Assembly: GCA_031414415.1 (NCBI GenBank)
Contig: JANNVK010000233.1
Span: 9,341 to 73,340, forward strand
From: JANNVK01 sp031414415
Lineage (GTDB): Bacteria > Acidobacteriota > Blastocatellia > Pyrinomonadales > Pyrinomonadaceae
DNA length: 64,000 nt
Direction: 5' to 3'
The notes below the pieces were generated by a model. That model ran no database searches and was not told the origin of the DNA. It worked only from the letters and a program-made list of their open reading frames with translations. Positions 33,371-42,883 of the stretch are shown piece after piece. Within the stretch, counting starts at the first letter, position 1; each line of letters starts with the position of its first letter. Both the position numbers and the translations under genes were made by a program.

Positions 33371-34417
33371 ATGGCATTCAAATCTTTATTCAGTATGTTT
33401 TCGAGCGACTTAGCAATTGACCTCGGAACAGCAAATACTTTGGTCTATGCGAAAGGTCGCGGAATCGTGGTTTCAGAACCATCGATTGTAGCAATTAACA
33501 GAGTCACAAATCAGGTCGAGGCAGTTGGACGTGACGCAAAAGAAATGCTCGGCAGAACGCCGGGAAATATTGTGGCAATTCGCCCAATGAAAGATGGTGT
33601 AATCGCGAACTTCGAAGTTACCGAAAAAATGCTTCAGCATTTTATTCGCAAAGCTCACAACGGTAAATCTTGGGTTCGTCCGCGGGTTGTAATCGGAATT
33701 CCTTCTGAAATTACACAAGTTGAAAGAAGAGCAGTCGAAGATTCGGCTTATCGTGCAAAAGCGAGCGAAGTTTATTTGGTTGAGGAAGCAATGGCAGCCG
33801 CGATTGGTGCAGGTTTACCAATTACCGAACCGCACGGAAATATGGTCGTTGACATCGGCGGTGGAACAACTGATATTGCTGTGATTTCGCTATCAGGAAT
33901 TGTTTATTCTCGTGCGGTGCGAGTTGCCGGAAACGAAATGGATGAATCTATTACTCAATTTATTAAACGAAAATATAACTTGTTAATTGGAGAAAGAACC
34001 GCAGAAGCTATCAAAATTGCACTTGGATCGGCGTTTCCGCTTGACGAACCTTTGACAATGGAAGTTCGCGGACGAAATTTAATTGAAGGAATTCCGAAGA
34101 CTGTTGCGATTAGCGATGATGAAATTCGCGAAGCACTTTCTGATTCAATTTCGACAATTATCAACGCTGTTCGTGTTGCACTTGAGCGAACTCCACCAGA
34201 GCTTTCGGCTGATATTGTTGAACGCGGAATTGTTCTCACGGGTGGCGGTGCGTTGCTCAAAAACCTCGACAAACGATTAATGATTGAAACTGGTTTGCCG
34301 GTTGTTGTTGCCGATGATCCTTTGTCGAGCGTTGTTCTCGGAACAGGAAGAATGCTCTCTGATTTTGAATTACTCAAGCGTGTAAGATGGGATAATTCAA
34401 TGATGACCGGAGGATAG
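33371..34417 (+). CDS. mreB: Rod shape-determining protein MreB
   Basis: A 348-residue bacterial actin. IDLGTANTLVYAKGRGIVVSEPSIVA, VVDIGGGTTDIAVIS and GIVLTGGGALLKNL are the actin-fold nucleotide motifs. MreB forms membrane-bound filaments that direct lateral wall synthesis. It heads the operon mreB-mreC-mreD-mrdA-rodA. Confidence 0.98.
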   Translation: MAFKSLFSMFSSDLAIDLGTANTLVYAKGRGIVVSEPSIVAINRVTNQVEAVGRDAKEMLGRTPGNIVAIRPMKDGVIANFEVTEKMLQHFIRKAHNGKSWVRPRVVIGIPSEITQVERRAVEDSAYRAKASEVYLVEEAMAAAIGAGLPITEPHGNMVVDIGGGTTDIAVISLSGIVYSRAVRVAGNEMDESITQFIKRKYNLLIGERTAEAIKIALGSAFPLDEPLTMEVRGRNLIEGIPKTVAISDDEIREALSDSISTIINAVRVALERTPPELSADIVERGIVLTGGGALLKNLDKRLMIETGLPVVVADDPLSSVVLGTGRMLSDFELLKRVRWDNSMMTGG

Positions 34418-34480
34418 ATTAGTGAAAAACTAAGAATGAATAACTAAAAATGAAAATATAGCGATAATCAATTTGCCGTT

Positions 34481-34508
34481 TTTTCACTTTTCACTTTTCA
34501 CTTTTCAC
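34481..34508. repeat. Four TTTTCAC heptamers before mreC
   Basis: Four tandem 7-bp units (34481-34508) followed by TTTT, ending about 6 bp before the mreC ATG (34519). No Shine-Dalgarno sequence is visible in this leader. Confidence 0.85.
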
Positions 34509-34518
34509 TTTTAAAACA

Positions 34519-35469
34519 ATGGCTGAAAGAAGTCAAAAAGAAGTTTGGAGACTCACACCTTGGTTGATGGTTGCTTTATTATTAGGCAACTTCATTTTGA
34601 TGGCTTTTGATGCTCGCGAAACTGATTCAAAACAACGTGTTATCAGAGTTTGGACTCAAGCGGCGGCTGATTTTATCCAGTCGCCGGTTACAAGTATTAC
34701 TTCGGCGGCAACAAGTTATTTTCAGTCAATTTCAACTCTGCGAACCGCTCAAACAGATAATGACGGCTTAAAACTTCGCATTCAAGAACTCGAAACCGAA
34801 TTACAAACCACAAAAACAATGTCTGCCGAAAACGATCGGTTGAAATCTTTGATCAAACTTGTTGATGAATCGAAGATTAAACTTATGCCTGGCAAAATCA
34901 TTGCTCGCGATCCATCAACTTGGTTTGATGCGGCAACAATAAATCAAGGAAGTTTAGCCGGAATTAAATTAAATATGCCGGTTGTTACTCATGATGGTTT
35001 GGTAGGTCGAGTTATTGCGGTGAGTCCAATTACGGCACAATTTGTTTTGATAACTGATGACAAATCGGCGGCGGCGGCAATTGTTGGTCAACTTGGTGTT
35101 TCAAATGCAATTGGTGTTGTGAAAGGAATGGAAGATAAAGACTTGTTAGTGATGAATTTTGTGCCAGGAAGTATTCCGGTTGAGGTTGGTGAAAGTGTTT
35201 ATACAACAGGACAAGACGGTATTTTTCCGCAGGGAATAAAAATCGGAGAAGTTTCAGATATTAGAACTGGCTCGGCAACCGTTCCGCATACAATTTACAT
35301 CAAACCTAGTGCGAAAATTTCTTCGATGCAGGAAGTGGCAATTTTACTTTATCAGCAAACCGAACGACCGAAATTTGACACAGCTTTGCCAAACGTTATT
35401 AAAAATGCAAATTTGATGAATTCGAATGCAACTCAAAAAAACACTAATACGAACACAGGGAATCGTTAA
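34519..35469 (+). CDS. mreC: Rod shape-determining protein MreC
   Basis: A 316-residue bitopic protein: cytoplasmic N-terminus, one membrane helix (about 11-29), a coiled coil (about 70-112) and the double-beta-barrel MreC domain with LMPGKIIARDPSTWF and VVTHDGLVGRVIAVS. It scaffolds the elongasome in the periplasm. The C-terminus is Asn/Thr-rich. Confidence 0.95.
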   Translation: MAERSQKEVWRLTPWLMVALLLGNFILMAFDARETDSKQRVIRVWTQAAADFIQSPVTSITSAATSYFQSISTLRTAQTDNDGLKLRIQELETELQTTKTMSAENDRLKSLIKLVDESKIKLMPGKIIARDPSTWFDAATINQGSLAGIKLNMPVVTHDGLVGRVIAVSPITAQFVLITDDKSAAAAIVGQLGVSNAIGVVKGMEDKDLLVMNFVPGSIPVEVGESVYTTGQDGIFPQGIKIGEVSDIRTGSATVPHTIYIKPSAKISSMQEVAILLYQQTERPKFDTALPNVIKNANLMNSNATQKNTNTNTGNR

Positions 35470-35477
35470 AACATAGA

Positions 35478-36029
35478 ATGGAACAGATAAAAATAACAGT
35501 TGCACTCATTCTAGCGATTATTTTGCAATGGACTCTTCGCAACGTTGCGGAACCTTTTACTTATGTCGATTTGCCTTTGATAATTGTTGCTTATGCTGCA
35601 CTTCAAAGAAATTCTATCAACGCCTTGCTTTATGGAACTATCGCAGGAATTGCGGTTGATGCTTTGAGCGGTGGCTTGCTTGGTGCAAATGGTTTTTCAA
35701 AAACCTTAATTGCCTTTGCTGTTTCTGAAATTGCTCGTCGTGTTTATCTTGATAACCTTTTGCTCCGAATTCCAATCATTGCCGGAGCGTGTTTAGTTGA
35801 TGATTTAATTTATTTTGGAATGCACACGATGTTAGGACAGCAACCGAACACACCTTTTGTGACAACAGTTGCATACACACTTATTGGCACAACGATTGTC
35901 GGAACGATTATTTTTGTTATTTTAGAAAGTTTCTTTTCAGAGAAAAATACGAAACAAAAACGTGAATTTTTTGCTCCGAAACGTGAAACAAGGCGGAGAA
36001 ATCCGATTCGGCTGGGCAGAAGAGGTTGA
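35478..36029 (+). CDS. mreD: Rod shape-determining protein MreD
   Basis: A 183-residue integral membrane protein with about five hydrophobic segments (VALILAIILQW; YVDLPLIIVAYAAL; IAGIAVDALSGGLLGANGF and others), matching MreD in size and position between mreC and mrdA. The C-terminus is basic. It stabilises MreC and PBP2 complexes. Confidence 0.9.
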   Translation: MEQIKITVALILAIILQWTLRNVAEPFTYVDLPLIIVAYAALQRNSINALLYGTIAGIAVDALSGGLLGANGFSKTLIAFAVSEIARRVYLDNLLLRIPIIAGACLVDDLIYFGMHTMLGQQPNTPFVTTVAYTLIGTTIVGTIIFVILESFFSEKNTKQKREFFAPKRETRRRNPIRLGRRG

Positions 36030-36052
36030 TGTTTTAAAAAAGGTTAGGAAGT

Positions 36053-37936
36053 ATGAAATTAGCAGATTACTCGCAAAATTTAGGTGTCAGAGTTTCAACT
36101 ATTCAGGTTTTTGCTTTTCTATTGTTAGCTGCACTTGGCGTTAGACTCTATTATTTGCAAGTTGTTCGTGGCGAATATTTTAGTGATAAAGCTGAAAATC
36201 AGAGAATTAGAGTAATTCGAGTTCCGGCTCCGCGAGGTGCAATATTTGACCGCAACGGAAAATTACTTGTTGATTCGCGTTCTACTTACAACATTACGCT
36301 GACACGCGAGCCGATTAAAGGAATAAATCCGGTTGAGAGAATTGATGTTTATGCCGATGGACTCGGGCTCGACCGTCAATATCTAACCGAATTGCTCACT
36401 TGGATAAAAAAACAACCGGAATTTGAAACGGCAGTAATCAAAAAAACTGCGTCAATTGAAGATATAACTTGGGTTGAAGCACATCAGTTAGAATATCCTG
36501 AACTGCGAGTTGAGCTTCAGCCGCAAAGAGTTTATCCGCTTGGAACTTCAATGGCACACGTTTTGGGCTACGTTGGTGAAATTAGTCCGAAACAATTATT
36601 AACTCCTGAATTTGAAAAATTTCGAGCTGGTGACATCATCGGTAAAGGTGGCTTGGAGCAATATTACGATGAAACATTGCGTGGAAGTGCTGGTTACAGA
36701 CGAGTTGTCGTTGATAGTCGTGGGCGTGTAATTGATGAAATTGAATCAGTTCCGCCACAAGCCGGACAAGATCTTTACACAACAATCGATTTAGATTTGC
36801 AAGTTGCTGCTGAAGAGCAACTCGCAAATTCATCAACAAAACGCGGAACAATAATCGCAATGGATCCAAATAATGGTGAGATTCTGGCGATGGCTTCGGC
36901 TCCGACTTTTGACCCAAATGCTTTTGTTTTACATAGTTCAACTCCAGAAGGTCGTAAACAAATCAACGAATACCAAAACAATGCGAATCGTCCTCTTTTA
37001 AACAGAGCAATTCAAGGCAGGTATCCGCCAGGTTCAACTTGGAAAATCCCGATGTCAGTCTCTGGTTTTCAACAAGATTTAATCACCGAAGAAAATAACT
37101 CGATTTTGTGCGGCGGCGGAATAACGATTGGTGCAAAACACACTCGCTGTATGGGAAATCACGGTATGGCACCGCTTCGTTACGCGATTACTAAATCGTG
37201 CGATGGTTATTATTATCGCCTTGGAATCAAGATGGGAATTGATGGTTTGACAAAAATGGTCGAAGAATTTGGCTATGACAAACCTTCGGGAATTGATCTT
37301 CCAAACGAAAAAACTCCTCGAACGCCCAAATATTTCCGAGCCGCAAAAGAAAAAGCCTACGGAAGATGGATTGATATTGAGTCGGTTTTTGCGTCAATTG
37401 GACAGGTGACAGTTGAAGCAACTCCAATTTCAATGCTTCGTGCTGTTTCGTCAGTTGCCTCAAACGGAAAATTATATGTTCCGCATCTTTTAAAAGAATT
37501 TAAGGCGATGGGAGCGGTTGGAATCAAAGGTGAATTAAATTATTTGCCCGAGAAAGCCGCGTTTGGCTTTCAGCATCCCGAGCCAAAAGAAATTAAGATG
37601 ACTGAAAAGCAACATCAAATAATTGTTGACGGAATGAAAGGTGCAGTTGCGGGCGGAACTGCAAAAAAAGCTGCGATTGGCGGTTTTGTCATCGCCGGAA
37701 AAACTGGAACGGCTCAAGTCGCGGCTTTAGGTTTAGATAAAGGTAAAAATAAAGATCACGCTTGGTTTGTTTCATTTGCACCGGCTGATAAACCTGAAAT
37801 TGCAATAATTGGCTTAATTGAAAACTCCGGATTTGGTGGAGATAATGCTGCTCCGGCTGTTCGCGGAGTTTATCAAGCCTACATTGCAAAACGCGGCTTA
37901 GTTGGACTTGACACACAAACTTTAGCGGTGAAATAA
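36053..37936 (+). CDS. mrdA: Penicillin-binding protein 2 (elongasome transpeptidase)
   Basis: A 627-residue class B PBP. An N-terminal anchor (about 17-37) precedes RAPRGAIFDRNGKLLVDSR-like dimerisation motifs and a transpeptidase domain with the nucleophile Ser328 in GSTWK, a KSCDGYYY (SxN-type) motif and KTGTAQ. It cross-links new peptidoglycan during elongation with RodA. Confidence 0.96.
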   Translation: MKLADYSQNLGVRVSTIQVFAFLLLAALGVRLYYLQVVRGEYFSDKAENQRIRVIRVPAPRGAIFDRNGKLLVDSRSTYNITLTREPIKGINPVERIDVYADGLGLDRQYLTELLTWIKKQPEFETAVIKKTASIEDITWVEAHQLEYPELRVELQPQRVYPLGTSMAHVLGYVGEISPKQLLTPEFEKFRAGDIIGKGGLEQYYDETLRGSAGYRRVVVDSRGRVIDEIESVPPQAGQDLYTTIDLDLQVAAEEQLANSSTKRGTIIAMDPNNGEILAMASAPTFDPNAFVLHSSTPEGRKQINEYQNNANRPLLNRAIQGRYPPGSTWKIPMSVSGFQQDLITEENNSILCGGGITIGAKHTRCMGNHGMAPLRYAITKSCDGYYYRLGIKMGIDGLTKMVEEFGYDKPSGIDLPNEKTPRTPKYFRAAKEKAYGRWIDIESVFASIGQVTVEATPISMLRAVSSVASNGKLYVPHLLKEFKAMGAVGIKGELNYLPEKAAFGFQHPEPKEIKMTEKQHQIIVDGMKGAVAGGTAKKAAIGGFVIAGKTGTAQVAALGLDKGKNKDHAWFVSFAPADKPEIAIIGLIENSGFGGDNAAPAVRGVYQAYIAKRGLVGLDTQTLAVK

Positions 37937-37937
37937 A

Positions 37938-39059
37938 ATGGTTGCAATCAACATAGAAAAACGAACTTTTAGAGATTTCGATTGGCTTTTAGCAATATTG
38001 GCGATTGGTATTGTTTGTTTTGGTGTGACGCAAATTTATAACGCCCAACCCGAAATGACAACTTGGCAAAAGCAGATTGGCGGTTTGTTTATCGCACTTA
38101 TTGCGATGCTAATTGTTTCTTTTACTGATTATAGAAGATTTGTTGACTCGGCTCCGCTTTTTTATGGAATAGGTTTATTTTTGTTGATAATAGTTTTAAT
38201 TCCTGGCATTGGAACAAAAATTAACGGACAAAGATGCTGGATTGATCTCGGTTTTATACGCTTTCAACCATCTGAATTTGTCAAAATTCCAGTAGTTTTG
38301 ATGCTCGCAAAGTATTTTGGAAATCGCAAAATTGGGGTTTTAAAATTTAAAGAAATCGGAATTGGAATCGCGATTTTGGCTGCACCAATTGCCTTAATTT
38401 TACTCGAACCTGATGCCGGACAAGCAATTACATATTTTCCGCTTTTGATTGTAGTTTTGTTTTTATCGTCAATAAAAATTCGTTGGGTTTTATTAACAAT
38501 TGTTGCCGCAATAATATTTACGCCGATTTTGTTTTGGGTTGGTGTCGAAACTGGTAAAATAAAACAATATCAATTGCAAAGAATTTATGTAATTATCGAC
38601 CCCGAAAGTGCTGATCCAAAAGGATTTGGTTATCATACAATTCAATCAATGATTAGCGTCGGCAAAGGCGGTTTAACAGGTTCTGTCGGTGAAACTGAAC
38701 TTTCACAAAGTTCGTTAAAATTTTTACCCGAACCGCAAACAGATTTTATTTTCGCCGTAACTGCTGAAAATACGGGTTTTATTGGTTGCGTTTCGTTACT
38801 TTTAGCTTACGCACTTTTATTATCGAGGCTTGTTGCTGGAGCAAGAGAATCTTCAGATCGAACAGGCGTAATCGTAATTATGGCGATTACAGGCGAATTA
38901 GCTTTCCAGATTTTTATGAATATGGGAATGGTTTTGGGCTTTTTACCGGTAATTGGCGTGCCTTTGCCTCTGATGAGTGCAGGGCTTTCAGCAATTTTAT
39001 CAACATTTATCGCGATTGGTTTTGTAATTAGCGTCCGTATGCGACGTTTTGTTAATTAG
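37938..39059 (+). CDS. rodA: Peptidoglycan glycosyltransferase RodA
   Basis: A 373-residue SEDS-family protein with about ten membrane segments and the conserved RCWIDLGFIRFQPSEFVKI, LEPDAG and FAVTAENTGFIG motifs. It polymerises lipid II with PBP2. It begins 1 bp after the mrdA stop. Confidence 0.97.
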   Translation: MVAINIEKRTFRDFDWLLAILAIGIVCFGVTQIYNAQPEMTTWQKQIGGLFIALIAMLIVSFTDYRRFVDSAPLFYGIGLFLLIIVLIPGIGTKINGQRCWIDLGFIRFQPSEFVKIPVVLMLAKYFGNRKIGVLKFKEIGIGIAILAAPIALILLEPDAGQAITYFPLLIVVLFLSSIKIRWVLLTIVAAIIFTPILFWVGVETGKIKQYQLQRIYVIIDPESADPKGFGYHTIQSMISVGKGGLTGSVGETELSQSSLKFLPEPQTDFIFAVTAENTGFIGCVSLLLAYALLLSRLVAGARESSDRTGVIVIMAITGELAFQIFMNMGMVLGFLPVIGVPLPLMSAGLSAILSTFIAIGFVISVRMRRFVN

Positions 39060-39082
39060 CAATAATTAGTGAGGGAAAGAAA

Positions 39083-41680
39083 ATGGCAAAGAAAGAATCA
39101 TTAATAGTTTCATCAGTTCCGGGCAAAAAACGTTCGTTCTGGATATTTTTGTGGCTTCCGGTTGGGGTTGCACTAGCTTTAGCTGCTGGCGGATTAACTG
39201 GAGTTTTATCTTCTTATTATTTGAATAATTCACATTTTGCGACCGAAGTTTCGGCACTTGCAACATATCGTCCACCAGAAGTCACAAAGATTTATGCTGA
39301 TGATGGCGAGACTGTTTTAGCAGAATTCGCACTCGAGAAAAGAATTCCGATAAAAGAGCAAGATATTCCGAAAAATGTTGAAAACGCCTTGATTGCCGTT
39401 GAAGATTTTCGCTTTTATGACCACATTGGCATTGATCCATATCGGCTTGGCGGTGCAGTTGTAAAAAACTTTACAACAGGTTCGAAAGAAGGTGCTTCAA
39501 CTCTGACGCAACAACTTGCCAAAAATTTGTTTCTTTCAAAAGAGCAAACTTTTACTCGAAAATTTAATGAATGGATGACCGCAATCCAAATTGAAAGATT
39601 TTATACAAAACGCCAAATTCTTGAAATGTATATGAATTATGTGTTTTTGGGAGCCGGAGCTTACGGATTTGAAGCCGGTTCGCAAACATACTTTGGTAAA
39701 ACATTAAAAGATTTGAATTTGGAAGAAGCCGCACTTTTAGCTGCAATTCCAAAATCGCCAACTGATTACGCACCAACCCGTAACATTGATAAAGCAAAAA
39801 TTCGTCGCGATATTGTTCTCAGTCAGATGGCAAAATATGGTTATATTACCTTGTCAGAATCTGAAGCGGCACAAGCAAAACCAATCAAACTTGCTGATTC
39901 TTCATATTATCAATCGCAACCAAAATCTACTGCGTGGGATTATCCGGTTGAAGAAGTTCGTAAATATCTTGAAGAAAAATACACAACTCGTGTGGCTCAA
40001 GGTGGTTTAAAAGTTTACACAACAATAAATATTGAAGGTCAAAAACTTGCAACCAGAGCGATTCGCGAAAGACTTCGTGGTTATGATCGAGGTCGCGAGT
40101 GGAGATCAGAATATGTTCAAATTTTGACTGACGAAAACAATCAGCCGCTGACCGACGAAAAACAAATCAAACAAAAGCTCACGTCATTTAAACATCCTGA
40201 TTGGTATGGCGATGAGTATGAAAAAGGTGAATACATAAAAGGTTTAGTTGTTAAAGTTGATGCCGCCACCAACCAAGCAGAAGTTCGATTCGGAAAATTT
40301 AAAGCAATTATTACTTCTAAAGAAATGGGAAGAAGCGGCAAGCAACCGAAAGATGAACTTCAACCTGGTTTAATTTGCGAATTTTTGGTTAGTGAAGTTA
40401 ATGACGAAAATCAAACAATGAAGGTAACACTTGAACAAGTTCCGGAGGTTCAGGCATCAATTGTTTGTATCAATGCCAAAACTGGAGAAATTGTGACTCT
40501 TGTTGGCGGATATGATTTTGCAACCAGCAAATTTGATAATGCCACGCAAGGAATGCGTCAAACTGGTTCGGCATTTAAACCTTTTATCTACACAGCTGCG
40601 GTTGAATGGGGAATAACTCCTGATATGAATGTTAGTGGTGCACCATTAAGACGTGGCGGTTGGATGCCGCACAATTATGACGGTTCATTGAGTCATCCCA
40701 ATGTGCCGATGAAAATTGCACTTGCAAAATCTTATAATCTTGCGGCAGTTCATTTGCTCGATCAAGTCGGAATTCAAACTGCTTCGCAAATGGTTCGTCG
40801 TTTTGGAATTACAAATCCGATGGCACCTGTTTTGCCATCAGCACTTGGAGCAACCGAAGTTTCGTTGATGGAAATGGTTGCAGCTTACACGGCTTTTCCT
40901 AATAAAGGCGTAAGATATGAACCGCATTTAATTAGAAAAGTTCTTGATAGAGACGGAAAAGTTTTAGAAGAGTGGGACAATAAAAGCACTAAAGTAACAA
41001 GTGAATACACCGCTTCTACAATGGCACAAATGATGCAAGGCGTTGTTCGTGGTGGTGGAACTGCGGCAAGTGCGAGTGCTGGCGGACATCCGCTTGCTGG
41101 AAAAACCGGAACTGTAAATGACCACACAGATGTTTGGTTTGTTGGATATACACCAACTTATGTGACCGGCGTTTGGATGGGAAATCCTTTGAGAAAATCA
41201 TCGCTTGGTTCAGGAATGACTGGCGGACACGGAGCAGTTCCTTATTTTAATGCGTTTATGATTCCATTTATGAAAGATAAACCGCGTGATAATTTTTCAA
41301 AACCGCCACCGATGCCGGCTGATATTAAAGAATTATCTGAAGCTCGCAAACGCGAAGAAGTCGAAAAACTTGAGAAAGCTGATGCAGATGGAAAAGGTTT
41401 GGGTGTAAGTTTTAATACCGGAAATCGCAGAAAATCAACTGCATCCAGCGATTCAGTTATTACCGACACTTCAAACACAGGAAAAATTGTTGACCCAACT
41501 ACAAAAACTGATGATGGCGGAACACCACCAATTCGAAATAACAATGGGGACACAACAAAACCAACGACTACTAAAACACCGGATACGCCGAAGAAGCCTG
41601 AAACTCCGCAAGTAAAACCGGAAACAACAAAGCCTGACCAACCAAAGAAAAAAGGTAAGAAAGGCGACGATGAACCTTAA
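39083..41680 (+). CDS. mrcA: Class A penicillin-binding protein (PBP1a family)
   Basis: An 865-residue bifunctional PBP. After a membrane anchor (about 15-38), the GT51 domain has EDFRFYDHIGID and GASTLTQQLAKNLFLS. The transpeptidase has TGSAFKPF (Ser nucleophile), KSYNLAA and GKTGTVND. An insert between the two, around residues 340-460, fits the OB-like domain of PBP1a. The final about 80 residues are Thr/Lys/Pro-rich and disordered. It follows rodA by 23 bp and ends at a strong terminator. Confidence 0.95.
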   Translation: MAKKESLIVSSVPGKKRSFWIFLWLPVGVALALAAGGLTGVLSSYYLNNSHFATEVSALATYRPPEVTKIYADDGETVLAEFALEKRIPIKEQDIPKNVENALIAVEDFRFYDHIGIDPYRLGGAVVKNFTTGSKEGASTLTQQLAKNLFLSKEQTFTRKFNEWMTAIQIERFYTKRQILEMYMNYVFLGAGAYGFEAGSQTYFGKTLKDLNLEEAALLAAIPKSPTDYAPTRNIDKAKIRRDIVLSQMAKYGYITLSESEAAQAKPIKLADSSYYQSQPKSTAWDYPVEEVRKYLEEKYTTRVAQGGLKVYTTINIEGQKLATRAIRERLRGYDRGREWRSEYVQILTDENNQPLTDEKQIKQKLTSFKHPDWYGDEYEKGEYIKGLVVKVDAATNQAEVRFGKFKAIITSKEMGRSGKQPKDELQPGLICEFLVSEVNDENQTMKVTLEQVPEVQASIVCINAKTGEIVTLVGGYDFATSKFDNATQGMRQTGSAFKPFIYTAAVEWGITPDMNVSGAPLRRGGWMPHNYDGSLSHPNVPMKIALAKSYNLAAVHLLDQVGIQTASQMVRRFGITNPMAPVLPSALGATEVSLMEMVAAYTAFPNKGVRYEPHLIRKVLDRDGKVLEEWDNKSTKVTSEYTASTMAQMMQGVVRGGGTAASASAGGHPLAGKTGTVNDHTDVWFVGYTPTYVTGVWMGNPLRKSSLGSGMTGGHGAVPYFNAFMIPFMKDKPRDNFSKPPPMPADIKELSEARKREEVEKLEKADADGKGLGVSFNTGNRRKSTASSDSVITDTSNTGKIVDPTTKTDDGGTPPIRNNNGDTTKPTTTKTPDTPKKPETPQVKPETTKPDQPKKKGKKGDDEP

Positions 41681-41681
41681 A

Positions 41682-41717
41682 AAAAAAGAGACTGTCTAAA
41701 AAGGCAGTCTCTTTTTT
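41682..41717 (+). terminator. Rho-independent terminator after mrcA
   Basis: AAAAAAGAGACTG (41682-41694) pairs perfectly with CAGTCTCTTTTTT (41705-41717) around a 10-nt loop. The A/T flanks suit both strands, so it may also stop transcription from the convergent glucose dehydrogenase gene. Confidence 0.9.
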
Positions 41718-41740
41718 GTAATTTATTAATATTCAAAAAA

Positions 41741-42856
41741 TTAAATTTTCCCAACCTCAAAATAAACCTTAATCGCCTTAAAACTTCCGGCATTATTTAA
41801 AATTTCAAAAACCTTTTCAAAATTTTCCAAACCTTCGACTTTGTGCGTCAACATTCGCGAAAGCCAACCGGCATACATCGCTTCGCAAAGTGCCAAATCC
41901 TTTACACCCATTTCAAAATGTTCGCGATTTGCATTCACAGTTCCAAACATAACTTTGTTACCTAAAACGAATTGCTGATTGATCTTGTCAGCCGGAACAG
42001 CATCAACTTTTCGCTCTCCACCAGTTACAGAAGACAAAATTAAAACGCCATTTTGATTCAAACTTTGCATTGCGTCAAAAATAATCGGCGAATAACCTGT
42101 GCATTCAAAAATCAAATCATATTCGCCATATTTTTGGACTGAATCAATGACCGAAATTTCAGCCGTGGAATCATAAGTTGCACCGATTGCTTCGCAAAGT
42201 TCGGCGTTGAGATAACCTTCGCGTGTGTCGCGACCGAAGCCGTGAACTTCATAGCCACGCATTCGCAAAGCCATCACAGTTAACAAACCAACACTTCCGA
42301 CACCTAAAACTGCCGCGGTTTTTGGTCGCCAAATCTTCAATCGTTCTTGAATATCTGACGCTTGTTTCAAACCTTTTTCGATAATTGAAAGTGGTTCGAG
42401 AAGAATTGCAATATCAACAATTGCAGGTGGAATTTTTACTAAATAATCGGCGTTTTCGGCATAAAATTCAGCCATATAACCGTGAAGTTGCGAAATTCCG
42501 CGTTCGAAATATTCGTCATCTGTTGTAAAATCCTGCGTTCCGATTTGGTCATAAAAACTTTTTCCCGGTCGTCGAACTGAGGCAACAACAAAATCGCCGA
42601 CCGCAAATTCCTTAATGTTTTCGCCAATCTCTACAATTCTCCCGAGATTCTCGTGTCCCAAAACTAAAAAATCGAAACCTTTTGGAGCAACGCCATACTC
42701 GGCATTATTAATTTCGCGATCGGTTCCGCACGCACCAACGCGGATTATTTCGACTAAAACACCGCGTCCGTCTTTTATATCTGAAACTTTCGGCTTGTCC
42801 ATTTCAACGAGTCGGACGCTGTTTAATGTTTTTGGTGTAACTGCAATTGCTTTCAT
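41741..42856 (-). CDS. Glucose 1-dehydrogenase-like zinc MDR enzyme
   Basis: A 371-residue medium-chain dehydrogenase. ACGTDREI with Cys43 and LGHENLG with His68-Glu69 are the catalytic zinc ligands, LGVGSVGLL is the Rossmann dinucleotide site, and the VNANREHFE segment is typical of archaeal-type glucose dehydrogenases (Sulfolobus/Thermoplasma GDH). It would oxidise D-glucose, or a related aldose, to the lactone. It follows the GH63 gene by 27 bp on the same strand, so glucose release and oxidation may be coupled. Confidence 0.85.
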   Translation of the reverse strand: MKAIAVTPKTLNSVRLVEMDKPKVSDIKDGRGVLVEIIRVGACGTDREINNAEYGVAPKGFDFLVLGHENLGRIVEIGENIKEFAVGDFVVASVRRPGKSFYDQIGTQDFTTDDEYFERGISQLHGYMAEFYAENADYLVKIPPAIVDIAILLEPLSIIEKGLKQASDIQERLKIWRPKTAAVLGVGSVGLLTVMALRMRGYEVHGFGRDTREGYLNAELCEAIGATYDSTAEISVIDSVQKYGEYDLIFECTGYSPIIFDAMQSLNQNGVLILSSVTGGERKVDAVPADKINQQFVLGNKVMFGTVNANREHFEMGVKDLALCEAMYAGWLSRMLTHKVEGLENFEKVFEILNNAGSFKAIKVYFEVGKI

Positions 42857-42883
42857 AATTTAACTTTATCAAATTCTTTATTT

